Assembly: GCF_002865645.1 (NCBI RefSeq)
Contig: NW_020194684.1
Coordinates: 3,635,952 to 3,699,951, forward strand
DNA from: Hyaloscypha bicolor E
Lineage: Eukaryota; Ascomycota; Leotiomycetes; Helotiales; Hyaloscyphaceae
Reading direction: 5' to 3'
DNA: 64,000 nt
Below are positions 1 through 13,881 of this stretch, piece by piece (the first letter of the stretch is position 1; each line of letters opens with the position of its first letter). The notes below the pieces were generated by a model. The model saw only the letters and a program-made list of their open reading frames with translations. It was not told where the DNA came from and searched no databases. A program made the position numbers and the translations under genes.

Positions 1-330
1 AGATTATGAAAATTTATGATAATAATATAATATATTAAAGATTAATTATAAATGAAAAAATAAAATGATATATAATTAATTAAATATAATTAAATCGGAA
101 TTTAATTAAAGGAATTTATATAATAATATTTATTTTATATTATATGAAAGGATATTATTTTCGGATTAATGATATAAATATAAAAATTATTAAAAGATTA
201 AATATTAATATAATGGAATTTTATATAGATTCATAATATAAAGAGAAAGATAATATTTATAAGGATAAAGTCGGAAATAAAAGAAAATTTTTTCTTTTTG
301 AGCTTATATATATTATGAAGATATATTAGT
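1..330. other. AT-rich sequence of unknown origin
   Basis: Very AT-rich sequence with no open frame I would defend. Similarity to the second copy of the B family starts near position 330 (which matches about 24,040). Before that point I could not align it to 23,700-24,040, so the stretch is either more diverged element B sequence or another insertion. Confidence 0.4.
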
Positions 331-2499
331 TCGATAAGAATATAAAAGGAAATAATAAAAATTTTATAATATAAGTATATTCTAACTTTCTATTTATTTA
401 GAAATATTTTTATTAACTCAAAAAAATAGTATAAAAAAAGAGAAATAATATAAGAAATATATAAAAGATAAGATATATAAATATACTAAAAATATTAGGA
501 AAATATAAAATAAGTATTAATAAAAAAGAAGTTAGAATAATAGAATTAAGAAATAATTTAGAATAAAATATTATTTCTTCTAAAACTAATTTATATCTTT
601 TCTAAAAGCTAATTATATTTATTTAGTATTTATTAAAATTAACTTTATATAGTATAAATCTATTTAGTTAATTAGAACTTTAAAGTAATATCTATATTTA
701 TAAAGGTAATATTAAAGGTATTAGAGGTTATAGAAAAAAGAATTATAAGATAATATAAATAGGGTTTATAATACTATTACTAAGTTTAAAATAGTTAATA
801 TTAAAGTTAATATAGAATATAGAAAAATTAGATATTCTGAATTAGTATTAAGGATATAGGAATTATTTAGATAATATTTAATAGTAAGAAATAGGTTAAT
901 AGTAAGAATTAGTAAATTATATTAGCTTTTTAAAGAAATAATTAGTTTCTAGTAATGAAATAATATCTTAATTAAAAAATGGGTTTTATATAAAAGAAGT
1001 TCTTTTTATATAGAAATAGAAATATATAATATATTAACTAAGGCTTAGTATATACTTTTAAAATAGCTATAGTATATGCCTTAAATATAGCTATAAATAT
1101 ATAAGAAAAAAGATAAGTTCCTTAATAAGAAATAGGCTAGATATAAAATAGGCTTTAAATAAGTAAATCTAGTTTATCTAATATCTAAGAGATTTCTAGA
1201 ATTATATATTATTATATATCTTTAGAAATAACTATTAGGTTTAATAAGATTTCTTTTTTCTCTTATAAGGCTTCTAGTTTAGTTATTTTATCTATATATA
1301 ACTTCTAATTAGGAAGTTTATTTAGATATTATAAGGAAACTTATAATAGTAGTTTAAATTAAAATCGAGATCTATAGATATTATAATTAAGCTTTAGACT
1401 AGTATAAGTTATAAGAATAGCTAGTTAAAAAAACAAATAGAGCTGCTAAAAGATTTCTAGTTTATTAAGATATATATAAAAGGCCTTTTTCTTTCTTTTT
1501 TTTCTTCTTTATTTTTAAATATAATTACTATTTATTATTATAATTCGGAATTAAGAGTTTATAAAATAACTTTTTAATTCCCTATTTATTTTTATACTAA
1601 AAGAAATACTTTATATTTAATTCTCAAGATCTAGTAATAGAATTTTATATATTAAAAATATTATCTAGTAATAGTAATTAGATAATAGTAAGAAATAAAT
1701 AATAATAAAACTTATTCGATTTCTAGAATAGTAATTTAATAATAATATTCTAGAAAGGTTATAAATAATAGTTAGAAATAAAAAAATAAGAAATATATAA
1801 AGAATTAAAAGTAATAAGCTTTATTTCAGGTTAGGAAAAGCCTTTATTATTAGATACTTTTTTCTAATTCTCTATAAAAGAAATATATTTCGCTTTTTCT
1901 AATTCTAGTAATTCTAGAATATATATAATAATACTAATAGCTTTCTTAATCTCCTAAGTACTATTTTGCTTATAACATTTTATAACTACTTTCTTTTCTA
2001 GTTCTATATCTATTTTAAAATATTTATTTATAAGTATATATTTATTATTAACTTTATTTTTAGGAAAGTACCAGAATTTATTTCTTTTAATAAACTATTT
2101 AAATTAATTTCTAGTATATATTCTTTGGAATATAGTATTATTAAGTTCTTCTAGTATATAGTATTCTTTTAGTTAATCTATATATCTTATTTTATATAAG
2201 CTAAGCTAGTAATATAGTAGCTTTATATTTCTTAACTTATTTTAATTTATTAATTTAATATTATATATAAGAACTAGATTCTTTTTAGAAATAGGCTTTA
2301 AATAAATCTAGTAAGTAATATTAAATTATTTCTTTTTCTTTTAATATCTTTTATTTTTCTTTATTCTGGCTTCTTTAATATCTTTATCTTTTATTTATAT
2401 TTGTTTTATATATATTTCTAGAAATATTTCTTTATTATAAACTTTATTTTATTTAAGTATTCTCTAGATTAGAAAGTATATTTCTATAAGTAATATAGC

Positions 2500-2900
2500 T
2501 TTCTTATTATAGACTATATTAAAAAAGTAAATCTAGTTAGTTTATATATAATAACTTAATTAGTAAATAAAATATATAATAGTAAATCTATTTAAGGCTT
2601 CTTTCTATTTATTATAAATATAATAAATACTTAAATAATTAATTAATATTCTCTTTTAATTATATTATTTCTCTTAAAATTATAAGCTAAAATAATAATT
2701 CTATTAATTTCTAGCTTATTAAGTTCTTGAATTACTATTTCTTTAAATTCTAATCTACTATTTACCTTAAGCTACTTAAATAAACCATATTTATAAATAA
2801 TTTCTTCCTAAATAAATTTAGTAAATAAACTTAGTAATCTTCTTACTAGTTAGGTTTTTTAAAGATCTAGCTTTAATTTATTCTAAGAAGTTATCTCTAG
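2500..2900 (-). pseudogene. Degraded integrase core of element B1
   Basis: The minus-strand translation gives blocks that match the integrase region of fungal Gypsy elements. These include a phenylalanine-rich segment followed by a KYGLFRQL-like block and then a block starting ILAYNFKGNS, where the family usually has an AYHPQ-type motif. The same region in copy B2 is at about 26,150-26,520. The frame is broken by many TAA and TAG codons. B1 has a short local duplication near 2,805-2,840 that B2 lacks. The family assignment rests on motif order read by eye. Confidence 0.55.
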
Positions 2901-4379
2901 TAATAACTAATAAGTTATATTCTTTATAATCTAGTAGCTTAATTATATTAATCCCAAGGTAATAGAAAAGAGATATAGCTTTTATTAGATATAGAGCTTC
3001 TTTTTATTTTCTTTTACTCTTATATTAATAGACTTTATAAATATTAATATATTTCCGTATATAGTTATAGTAATCTTTTTAGTAATAGTAGCTAGCTACT
3101 AAATAAAAAGTACTTTCTTTTCTAGTATATCTAATCTTATTATATAGCTCTTTAATAATAAGTCAAAATAAGTATACTTTAGATATAACTCTCTATAATA
3201 ATTAATCTCTTATATTATAATTTAAAGCTTCTTTATTTAACTTTTAAAACTCGGTTCTAGATATTTCTTCTAGTCTAGAAAGTATTATAAGGTATTATAT
3301 AATATTCTAGTATTATTTAAAATAGCTATTATTTAAGAGATTTAGTAAAATAGTCGGGTTATTAAGTAAAATATAGAAGTTAGTATTATTATCTACTATT
3401 TTATTAGAAGTTATATATAAAAAACTATAGCTTTTATTATATAACTTCCGGATATTATTATTTTTTAATATTATTAATTTCTTTCTAGATATAGTAAGGC
3501 TTTAATTATTAATTTCTAGAACTAGATACTATTATTTAAATATCTAGTAAAAGTTTTAGGAATCTAATTCTTTAAAATAATATTATATAACTAAACCAGA
3601 ACTGCCTTTTTTAATTAAACTATTTATTTAATAAGTACTATTTTAATAATATTAAGCTTTATTACTAATTATTTATTAATATTCTTATTATTTTCGGTAT
3701 TACCTTCTTATTATAAATATCTTAATAATCTATTAGTAATAATATATTTAGTTCCTTTAATATATTTGATTTTAAAATCAAATAATTAAATTCATATTAG
3801 TTAGTAAGTAACTAGAGTTTTAGGAAGATCTATAGCCGCTTTACTTAGTTATATAACAAGTATATTAGTATCTAATTTAAGAATAAAATAAATTTCATAT
3901 AGCCAGAATTATACTTTTTATAAATACTTTACTAGCCCTTAGTATTTTCTTTTAGTAATATTATATTTCTATTTAGTATTATTCCAGATTTTAGACTTAT
4001 ACTATATAATTCTCTTTTTCTATTTATTATTATATTAACTAAGAGTTCTACTCTATTTATCTAGGCTAGTATTTATTACTAATATAATTATTCTCTAATT
4101 TTCTAATAAATTATAATATAACTTATAGAATATTAGAATAGTAATAAGCTTTTTTTAAAGAATTCATATAGCTAGTACTTATTTATTACTCTAGTTCTAT
4201 ATTATATCTTTCCTTATTAAGTAATAAATAAGTTTAGTAATAATTATAAAGCTTTTAATCTAAATATAATAATAAATAATAATTCTAATAAATACTTTGC
4301 TTTTAGTTATATTATTATAATATTTCTATTTTAAGATTTTAGTAATTCCTGAGCTTAAAGAACTTCTTTTAAATACTCT

Positions 4380-5000
4380 ATAAATAAAGCCAATAATAAC
4401 TATACTATTATAATAGAACTATAAATTTTCTCTAATATTAGTTCTAGCTTATTTAATTCTATTTAAGGTTATATTTAGGTTTTAAAAATATTTAAATATA
4501 AAATACCGAATTCCAGATAAAATAAGCTATTTATTATAGTCTATATAAGTCTCTTAACTCTAATATTATTAATAAATAATATAGCGATTTTGGGAAACAG
4601 ATTCTTTAAAATAGTTATAATAACTCATATAAATTATATAATAGAATTAGTAACTCCCTAAAATAATATAATTATTCTTAATAGCCCTAGAGGTATTATA
4701 AATATAATTAAATCTCTATTATAAGTATATAGTATAAGTTAATTATATCCGGAAAAAAAATTAATTAGAAAAATATAAGTATATTTAGTAAATTTCTTTA
4801 AGATCTTATTAGTAAATAGAAATAGATTAGTATCTTATAAAATTACTAAATTCATTTTTATAATAGTATTAATTAGTTTATAAGTCCTAGTAACCTTCTT
4901 TATAACTAAGAATTATAAATTTCGGTAAGATCTATTATATTTCTTAAGAATTTTATAATCTAGATATTCTAATAGTATTTTTATTATTACTAGTACTAGA
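4380..5000 (-). pseudogene. Degraded reverse transcriptase of element B1
   Basis: On the minus strand the translation shows, in order, a block INFFSGYN, then PLGLLR, then FINNIRVK. These match the LIDFFSGYDQ, TPLGLLR and FIDDVGVK-type motifs of a common clade of fungal Ty3/Gypsy reverse transcriptases. The two catalytic aspartates of the FxDD box both read as asparagine, which is the G-to-A change expected from RIP. The copy in B2 (about 28,050-28,700) has the same blocks. This copy is inactive. Confidence 0.75.
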
Positions 5001-5985
5001 GCTTTAGGATATAGGAAATTCTTCTCTTATTAGGCCTTATATTTAATAGTCTTAATTAGAATAAATAAGCTAATATTCTTATAAACTTTTCCTATTTCTT
5101 TTTAATTAAATATAATTATATTTTTTTAATTAATTATTAATTCTCGAAATATAGCTAGTTTCTTTTCTTAGAGCTAGTTACTAATATCTAATTATTTAAG
5201 GCATTCCGGAATAAGTTATAAATCTTTTAAAATAGCTAATATTCTTAATAAAAAATAGTTCTTATATTTCCTAATATATTTCTATAAGTATTCTTTAGCT
5301 TTAGATCTCTTAAACTAGTTCGGATATTTACTAGAGCCTTTTCTAGTTCTATTATTAGTATTTACTAGTTAAATTTTCTTATTTTTTATTTTATATATTC
5401 CTATAACTAGAAATAAATTATAGTTATTATTTTTTTCTTTAAATAATATAGCTATTTTTTCTAGTACTTTTTTTATCTAATTTCTAAAATTCATAACCTT
5501 TCTATTTAGCTTCTTTCTAATTAAATATAAAGAATATCTTTTTGTCTAGTATTTTAATATATTTTCCTTAAGCTCTTATATATTCCAGAATTCTTTCTAG
5601 TCTTGGGTTCTATATTTCTTAGCTTTAGAAATATATTTCTTTATTATTAGAAAATACTATTTTATTTTTTCTTTAGAAATATCTTTATTTAATACTCTTT
5701 TTACTTCTTTTTCTATTAAATCCGGAACTACTTTTAATAATATTCTAATTAAAGCCTTTTCTATTTTAGTTTCTCTAAAAATATTATTAATTTTCTAAAC
5801 TTCTAAACTCAAAATAAAAAAATCTATAAGAAATCCCGGTATCTTTCTATTTCCTCTAATATTACTACTAGTTATAATACTAAGCTTTATTTTTATTTTT
5901 TATTTTTAGTTTCCTATTTCGTATTATTTAATTCCTTAACTTTAGAAGCTTAATATTCTTGAACTATTACTTTTTTCTATTTCCC

Positions 5986-5990
5986 GGTAT
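5986..5990. repeat. Left target-site duplication of element A (GGTAT)
   Basis: GGTAT lies directly before the left LTR of element A. The right flank has GATAT at 14,364-14,368 and the empty site in copy B2 has AGTAT near 29,679. Each of the latter two differs from GGTAT by one G-to-A change, so all three fit one ancestral 5-bp target mutated by RIP. Confidence 0.75.
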
Positions 5991-6288
5991 TATAATATAT
6001 ATGGGAACGCACGTGACTTAGGAACATATAATAAACCTCGGATATTACGGGTATTAATTAAGGAGATTAGTAGCCCTTTAACTTTATAACTAATTACTAT
6101 TTATATTATAAGTATTAGGCTTATAAATTACTAATTATATATATGTTATTAGGGCTCTCTATTTAGAGGGGGCTTCCCTAGACTTTATAAGAGAAACAGA
6201 AATTAGTTCTATACTGAATTTAATACTATGGTTTTATAACTAACTAATTTATTCTATTATTTTATTACTTACTAATAAATACCTTATA
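5991..6288 (+). repeat. 5' LTR of element A
   Basis: A 298-bp direct repeat matching 14,066-14,363. The differences are C/T and G/A transitions. It contains a CACGTG hexamer near 6,010 that is lost in the 3' LTR by two RIP-type changes. Confidence 0.9.
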
Positions 6289-6399
6289 AGCTAATCTCTT
6301 TACTCTTAAAAGAAAGAGTTTAATAAGTAATTATATCTCGAAATCTGCGAAATATATAATCTCTTGCCAGAGCTATTCCTATAGAGAAAATCGACTAGA

Positions 6400-7800
6400 T
6401 TAACTCTAATACGGGTAATAGTAAAGGCTTATCTAATATTTTTAATAGGGCCTCTTAGGAGCCTCCGAGAGCTAGTAATAATAATAGAAATAATTCCGGT
6501 AATAATTAAGATATTGAGATTAATACCTAAATTACTATTACCCAAGCTATAAAATAGAGATTATATACTAATATTAAAGTACTCTAATAAAAGCAAGAAT
6601 TAGTAAATATAATTAATTAATATATTTTATAATTAGAGTAATATAAGAATACCTTTAGAGATATCTTATAGTTTACTATATCTTATAGAAACTCTATTTA
6701 TAAGTTTATTTTATCTTTCTTAGTAATTTCTACTAGGGAACTTTCTAAAATAGAATTAGAACTAATTCTCTTTCCTAATATAATAAGCTTTAAGAGTAAT
6801 CTTAATATTATTTATTAGAAGTTATTATATAATATCCTAAAGATATATTTAAACCGAGAAAAGCTTTTTAAGATCCGGATACTTAATTTATATTATAGAA
6901 AGTCCCTTAAGAAATAGAGAATATTTGTGTTTTCTTAAAAAGTGGTTTTTAGAACCTAATCTTAGACTTATAATAAATACTTTTCTAGAGTTAATTTTAC
7001 TATAAGTACTTTTAGGAACGAATTTTATAATACTTGGGAAGCTATAATAAAGTAAAGCCTATTATTATATAAGGTCTATTAGAAGTAATTTAAGGCCTAT
7101 TTAGCTAATATACTTTAAGTATCTTAAATCCGTTAATAAGATATTTTTAAGAAGCTCCGAGATCTTTATTAGAAAAATAATAAGATAATTACCGAATTAT
7201 ATATTTGAATAATTAGTTTTAAAGTTAATTAGGACCTATATCCTAAGAAAGATCAGGTTAGAACTCTTAATACTATTTTATTTAATTATAAGACTTATTA
7301 GATACTTATATCTATTCTCTTAGGAAATAAGATAATATCTATTTCCGAATAGCTTAAAAAAGCTCAGAAAGCAGAATATATTACTTATTTTAAATTAAAG
7401 AAAATAAAAACAAGAGAGTCTAGTAAGAGTAATTTTGCTCCCAAGAACTTTAACTTAGTGAATTCTGATTTATAAGGCTATTAAAAAAGGAAGAATAAGT
7501 TCCGAAAATTATATAAAAAACCTTTAGGTAATACTTTAGCTTCTTTAAGGCCTTAATAAAGTATTAGTTCTATTTTAGGTATGGTTTATTAGACTTATAA
7601 ATAGAAAAGGCACTTTTTAGAAAATATAAAATATTTTAAATATACTAAATAAGCTTAATAGAATTCTAATAAGGCCAAAACTATAAAAGAGTTAAGGTAT
7701 CTATAGAAACAGGTTAATATTATTACTATAGAGAAATACTCTAGAAAAGACTTTCCTAAGAAATAGGGAAAAGAAAAGGCTAAATCTTAAATATTAATAA
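6400..7800 (+). pseudogene. Degraded gag-like region of element A
   Basis: The stretch between the 5' LTR and the reverse transcriptase of element A, where gag and protease should lie. The plus-strand frame has many charged residues and frequent TAA/TAG. I could not identify a CCHC zinc knuckle with confidence because the Cys codons expected there would read as Tyr after RIP. The assignment is by position only. Confidence 0.4.
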
Positions 7801-8649
7801 TTTTGGCTATAATAAAAAAGGTATATTACTTTATATAATTATTTAAGCAAAATTAATATAGCTAGAAATAGATATCTTAAAGATATATAATAGACTCGGT
7901 AATACTGGATTAAACTATAACTTCTTTAATAATAATTAGGCTTAAAGCTAGGGCTTTATTATCTTAGCTAAATATAACTAAGAATTTATAATTTTTTATA
8001 GAAATAGATTTAAGATTTATTAAGCCTATAATCTTAAGATATTTATTATAGATAATTATAGTAAAATGTATTCTTTTAAGCTCCGGTTTTATAGGTATAA
8101 GAATATTAGCTCTTATAGCCTTATTTTTAGTATAGAATTTTATAAAGTAATTCTTATATAATATATAGATTATATTAAGAAATAATAGATATATATATTT
8201 ATATAACCTAATAATATTAAGATCTTAATACTAAAGAAATTTAGTAAGAAGCTTAACTAGTACCCTGAGCTAGTACCTTAAGTCTTATTCTTAACTAAAG
8301 GTAAATATAACTATTCTAGATAATAGGCTTTATATATTTATAATAGCTATTAGGTCTTTATTTTATTATATAGTTCTAGTAATACTAAATAGGAGTTTTT
8401 AATATAGTAAATTAATACTTTCTAAAAAGAGGCCTTAGAAATACCTATTTATTTCCGGGATAATAAATATAAAAACTTTTTAGAGGTTTTTAACTTTAAT
8501 AAAGCTTCGGAATTTCCTAATCTTAGTAGTATTAAATATTCTATTAATATAGATAATATAGTTCTATATAGGCCTTTATATAATTTATTAGAGACCTAAC
8601 TAGAAGTATTATATCTGTATTTATAGGATATATTTTATAAATATTAGAT

Positions 8650-9250
8650 AAGGCCTAGTAAAAGCCTAATAGGAGTACTTATTTTTTTTATTTCTAAAAA
8701 GAATAAAGAACTATACTTTTATATTAATTATTATAGACTTAATTAAGTTATAATTAAGAATTAGTATTTGCTTTCTTTTATTAATAAGACCCTTAACTAG
8801 CTCTAAAAAGCTAAGATTTTTATAAAGTTAGATCTTAAGAATATATATTATTAAATAAGAATTCGTAAAGAATATAAATAAAAAACGGTTTTTAGAACTT
8901 ATTATAGCTATTTTAAATATTTTATAATAGTTTTTGGGCTAGCTAATATATTAGCTATATTTTAAGTATATATTAATACTATATTTATAGGGCTCCTAAA
9001 TTATTTTATAATTATTTATTTAAATAATATTCTTATTTATTTCCGAAATAAAAGTAAATATTATAATTATATTTACTAGATATTTACTAGGCTATATAAA
9101 AATAACCTATTTTTATAAACTTAGTAAATATGAGTTTAATATTAAGGAAGTCGAATTTTTGGGCTTTTTTATTAGAATAAAAGATATTTATATAAATCCT
9201 AAACGGATTTATAGTATTATTAAATAACTAGAACTAGAATTATTCTATAA
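8650..9250 (+). pseudogene. Degraded reverse transcriptase of element A
   Basis: The plus-strand translation shows FIKLDLKN, then VFGLAN, then YLNNILIYF at about 9,017-9,043. These match the FTKLDLKNAY, PFGLANAP and YLDDILIYS motifs of Ty3/Gypsy reverse transcriptases. Both catalytic aspartates read as asparagine, consistent with G-to-A mutation. Upstream, LYFYINYYRLN matches the RFCVDYRGLN block. The enzyme would be dead even without the stop codons. Confidence 0.85.
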
Positions 9251-9419
9251 TATTTAAGTATTTCTTAAATTTACTAATTTCTATTATAGGTTTATTTACT
9301 ATTATTTTTTAGGTAATTATAGGCTTAATAGATTTCTTAAAAGAAATAGAAAAGGGCCGGAAATCCGGTTTCTTTATATAAATAAATAAAGTAGCTAAAA
9401 GCTTTAAGACTTTAAAAAA

Positions 9420-9880
9420 AGCTTTTATTATAATACCTGTCCTAGCTTATTTTAATTCTTCTAAAAAGATTTATATTAAAACTAATATATTAAAATTTAT
9501 AATTACTAATACTATTTTATAATAAGTTAATTCTAGTAATAGCCTAAAAAAATACTAGTATCTAGTAGTATTCTAGTCCCGGAAACTTTCTGGAGCTAAA
9601 TATAATTATAGTACTTATAATAAGAAGCTATTTATAATTATTAAAGCCTTTAAGTATTAGTACTATTATCTTAAAAGATTTAGATTTATAATTAAAGTTA
9701 TTATAAACTATAATAATCTCTAATATTTTATAAAAATAAAATATTTAGAGAATTATTAAGTATATTAGGTAATATATCTTATAATATATAATTTTAATAT
9801 TATTTATTATAAAGGTATTTTAAATCTAGTAAATAGATCTAATAAAAAACCTAATTATAAAAAAGATTTTATTAATATAA
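9420..9880 (+). pseudogene. Degraded RNase H of element A
   Basis: The plus-strand frame gives AYFNSSKKIYIKTN followed by SRKLSGAKYNYSTYNKKL and IIKAFKY. This is the order of the Gypsy RNase H domain, where the usual blocks are similar to IETDAS, SRKLSPAERNY and DKELLAI. Aspartates expected at the catalytic positions read as asparagine. It directly follows the reverse transcriptase. Confidence 0.8.
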
Positions 9881-10369
9881 CTTGGCTTCTAATTTTTTAG
9901 AATAAGTTAAAGAAAGCTTTTATAATTATAATTTAGAAGTTCTTATAAATATTTAAAAAGTTTCTTTTTTAGAATAAATATTATTTAATATTTGCTATAT
10001 TTATAATAGCTAAGAAGAAATATTTATTATAAAATAAGTAAATAGATTATTTTATAGATTTCTTAATTATAGAATTAGTTAAGAAATAAGATATAGGGAA
10101 ATGCCTTAAAGGCTTTATTACTATAGCTAAGGTAATAGAGGTATTTATAATTATATTATTTAATAGAACTAAAGATTTTTTAGTTTTCCGAGTTTTTGAA
10201 TTAGATAATTATAAATATCTAATTTCCCGTATATAAATATATATAGCTACTAATAGAGCTATAATACTAGCTTTTTTATCTAAATCTTTTCTGAATATTA
10301 TCTAGGTAACTTAGAGAAATAATTCTTAATATTAGAATATTATAAAATAGAGGCTTAGTAAAAAAGATA

Positions 10370-11050
10370 TTAAGAGAAAAGAAATCTGGAAAAATAATTT
10401 GAGCCTATTTAGGTATTATTTCAGAATTATTATATTTAATAATCCTGCTTTATATTAAGAAGTTATAAAGCTTTATTATAATAACCTAATAATAGAATAT
10501 TATAAAATAGAGAAAACTTTCGAGCTTCTTAGAAGATCTTAGTATTAAGAGAATATAGAAGAAAATATTTATAATTATTATTAAGAATATAATATTTATT
10601 AGAGAATTAAAGCAAAGAGATATTTATTATATAATCTATTTAGTAATTTACTATAGCCTAAAAGACCCTAAAATAAGATCTTTATAGATTTTATTATAGG
10701 TTTACTACTATATAAAAACCTAATAAGAGGTCCCGATTTTAATATAATTCTTATAATTATTAACTAGTATTCTAAAATAGTAAAGTATATTATATATTAT
10801 AAGATTATTAATTTTCTAGAACTTACTAAGATTATATAGGAATATATTTTCTTAATTTTTAGCTTCCCTAATAGAATTATTTCTAATTAAGAAATAGTAT
10901 TTACTAGTTAGTTCTAGTTTATTTTCTGTTTTTATTTAATATATAAATAGTATTTAAATATAGCTTATTATTCTTAGATAAATAATTAGATAAAAAAAAT
11001 AAAACTAGGCCCTAAAATATTACCTGAAATATTATTATAATACCTAAAAA
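10370..11050 (+). pseudogene. Degraded integrase of element A
   Basis: The plus-strand translation contains ELLRRS followed by a run ending RIKAKRYLLYN (zinc-binding region and linker). Next comes IFIDFIIGLL, matching the first catalytic aspartate block of Gypsy integrases. SFPNRIISN and a glutamate-side block follow, both broken by TAA/TAG. The order and spacing fit a DDE integrase core. Confidence 0.75.
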
Positions 11051-11559
11051 AATAACTAGTTTAAAAAGTTATTTTTTACGAAATTTATATATAATAACTT
11101 AAAATATTAGGTTTTATAGAATATATCTTTCTATATATATTATAAATATTATTCTTAATTTCTATAGAATCCTAAAAACAAGATTATAGAAAAAATACTA
11201 GCTATATATAAGAGGCTAGAAACCCTTAAAATAGAATAGAAAAAGCTAAAGAATTTATAATATTATATATAAAATAACTAGGAAACCTATTATAATAGGT
11301 ATTAGTTAGCTAAATATTATTTTAAAGAAGCCTAGATAATACTATTAATAAAGAATATTAAATTTAAAGCAAGAAAGCTTAAGCTAAAGTTTATAGGTCT
11401 ATTTAGGATTCTTAAATATATTAGTAATTTAGTATATAAGTTAGAATTACTAAATATATATAATTATTTATATTTAACTTTTTATATTTTCTTTTTTAAA
11501 AAGTATATAGTAAAAAAGAATTAAAAGCTATACTTATATTTCTTTAAAAAATTTCCGGA

Positions 11560-11760
11560 ATTAGTAAATAATAATAAAGAATAAAAATAAGAAATAGAAG
11601 CTATTATTAATTATTAATAAAATAATAGAAATAAGAAGTAATAATATTTAATTAAATAAAAAGCCTAGCCTAAAGATTATAATATCTAGTTACCTGCTTT
11701 TTCTAACCTTAAAAATTTTAAAGAACTTCTGAAATTATATAACTAAAACTATAGCTTAGA
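11560..11760 (+). pseudogene. Degraded chromodomain of element A
   Basis: The frame reads YLIK, a stop, KA, a stop, PKDYNI, a stop, then LKNFKELLKLYN. Stops fall where a chromodomain has its conserved tryptophans (YLVKWKGY..HNTWEP..). TGG-to-TAG conversion by RIP explains them. A chromodomain after the integrase places A among the chromoviruses, which use it to target histone marks. Confidence 0.7.
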
Positions 11761-11769
11761 ATCCGAAAT

Positions 11770-13470
11770 TACTTTTTAATAGCTTTTTAAAATTAAAAAG
11801 AATTCTGAATTATTAAGAAAAAGGCTACTTAAAAGAAAGAAAGAACCTAAATAGCTAAGAAAAGGCCCGGAATAATAATAGAAATACTTTTTTCCTAGGG
11901 TTTTTTATTTATAAAGGTTTTCTAGAGTTTTATTAAAGCTTATAAGAATTATATTTAAATTATTAGAAAAAGATTTAGAATTAAGAAAGATTTATTATAG
12001 GTAAACTAATTATAAGTATCTTAAATAAATAAATTCTAATTCCTATAAATTCCTAATTCCTAAAGTAAAAATACTAAATATTAGTCCTATTTAGGATTTA
12101 GTAAAGAATTAACTAATATTTTCCGGAATTTACTTATTTTTTAATAAGATATAATTATATTATAATAATATTAGTATTAAGAATATTAAAAGAAATAAAT
12201 AAAAAACTTATAATAGTTATATATATCTTATAAAAGGCCCGAATTTCTAAAGTTAGATCTTAAATAACTATAAGTATTATATTATTAGTATTTAAAATAC
12301 TAGTAATAGATTACTTAATAATCTTAATAATAAGCTTAGTAATAAGATTAATATCTTAAAAATAAATATTATAGTATTTCTTTAAGAAATTAGTAAATAT
12401 CTAAATATATTAGAAAAAACTTATTTTTGGAATACTAACTTAAATAGTATTATTATTTGCCTTATTAAAATAGGAAGAAGAATTCTAAAGCTTATTAGTA
12501 TTTTTCTAGTTTTCGAAAACCTAATTAATAGTATTATTCTTATTAGTATAATACTATTTAGAATATATTTTAAGAAATTTCTTAAAGGTTATAATAGTAT
12601 TTTTCTAGAATTAGTAAGCCTTTAATAAATAATAAGAAATCTGAAATTATATTAGCTTTAATAGATATTAAAGCTAAAGAACTTACTAATATATAAGATT
12701 TAGAACCCTTATTATAATAGTTATAATTCTTCTTACTAGATATTATAATATATAAGATAAAGGAATTAATAAGTAAATACTTGAAATATTTCAAGTATTT
12801 ACTAGTAATAAGAAAGAAGGCTATAAGATTACTTTTATACTTATTATTATATAAATAAATAATAAAGCCAGAAAAAGATATTATAGAATTAATTAAAAAT
12901 AATTAAAAAAGACTTGAAAAAAATTTAAAAAAAAGGCTAGAAAATAATAATAGAAAAAGTTATTATATATATAATTATTAGAAAAAAAGAGAATATATAG
13001 TAATATAAAGAGATTCTTTTATAAAAATAGAAAACTACCTAAATTAATTATTAGTTTTTATATTAGTCCTAATTAGAAATTAGTATAACTAATTAATATA
13101 TATTTCTAGAAGCCTATAAATAATCTTTAGAACCTCAGAAATATTTATATGAGTTTCTTATATAAATATTTATTAAATTCTTTTTATATAGCTATTTAGA
13201 TTATTCTAATACGAGATTTAATAAGTAATATTAATTTCGTAAAATAGTGCCTTAGTACTTTAAATCGAGCTAATTAGAATACTTAGACCCTAAATAAAAT
13301 TATAATTACTAGCTAGCCCCTATATCTGAAATATAATTACTCTTTTTTCTCGCTTACTTAGCCCTAATCTAATTAGACGATTTTTATATCTATTATTTAG
13401 ATTATATTAGTAAAACTACTTTCTAAAATACTAGAAGTTTACCTTAATTAAATAAATAATTAATTAAATA
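11770..13470 (+). other. 3' internal region of element A, unassigned
   Basis: About 1.7 kb between the chromodomain and the nested TRIM, longer than a simple untranslated region. One plus-strand frame is fairly open around 12,420-12,620, but I recognise no domain. A 70-codon antisense frame at 12,582-12,794 is most likely chance in AT-rich sequence. Confidence 0.35.
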
Positions 13471-13476
13471 TTTACT

Positions 13477-13481
13477 AGAAT
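13477..13481. repeat. Left target-site duplication of the TRIM (AGAAT)
   Basis: AGAAT directly precedes the left terminal repeat and is repeated exactly at 14,016-14,020 after the right one. Confidence 0.85.
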
Positions 13482-13611
13482 TGTTACGTGTGGCTGTCAC
13501 GTGACTACGATCCAGCCATTTAACCGTAATTAGGCGTATTCACCGTGCGGTGAATACTGTAGTCTTTTGGTCCAGTGAACTGTGATACGAGCCTAATTCT
13601 CACATATTATA
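13482..13611 (+). repeat. 5' terminal repeat of the TRIM
   Basis: A 130-bp repeat. It contains a perfect 10-bp palindrome, GTCACGTGAC (13,496-13,505). It also has a hairpin with 10-bp arms GTATTCACCG / CGGTGAATAC and a 2-bp loop (13,536-13,557). Confidence 0.85.
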
Positions 13612-13881
13612 GAGTATTCACCGCCCCGGTCTACTAAGTAGTTAAGTATATATATACTTCTGCCTGCAAGATTAGTTTAGGGTTTTCCCAGTCTTAGAGA
13701 TAGCTTTAGGGGCGTCAGAGACCCTCTATAGGGCTGAAAAGGACCCTTTAATTAATTATATATAATTGAGATTTGCGAAATCGCGATTTTTGGGGATTCC
13801 TTTAGGGCTTAAGATATAAGTGGTTCGCTTCGCTTGGAGCATTTTCCCGGTGCTCCGGGATATCGCTTGGCGAGGGGGGAA

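Noticed and set aside
12582..12794. 70-codon minus-strand frame in element A
   Set aside because: Low-complexity Ile/Leu/Tyr/Asn translation in AT-rich sequence, antisense to the element, with no domain; a chance frame.
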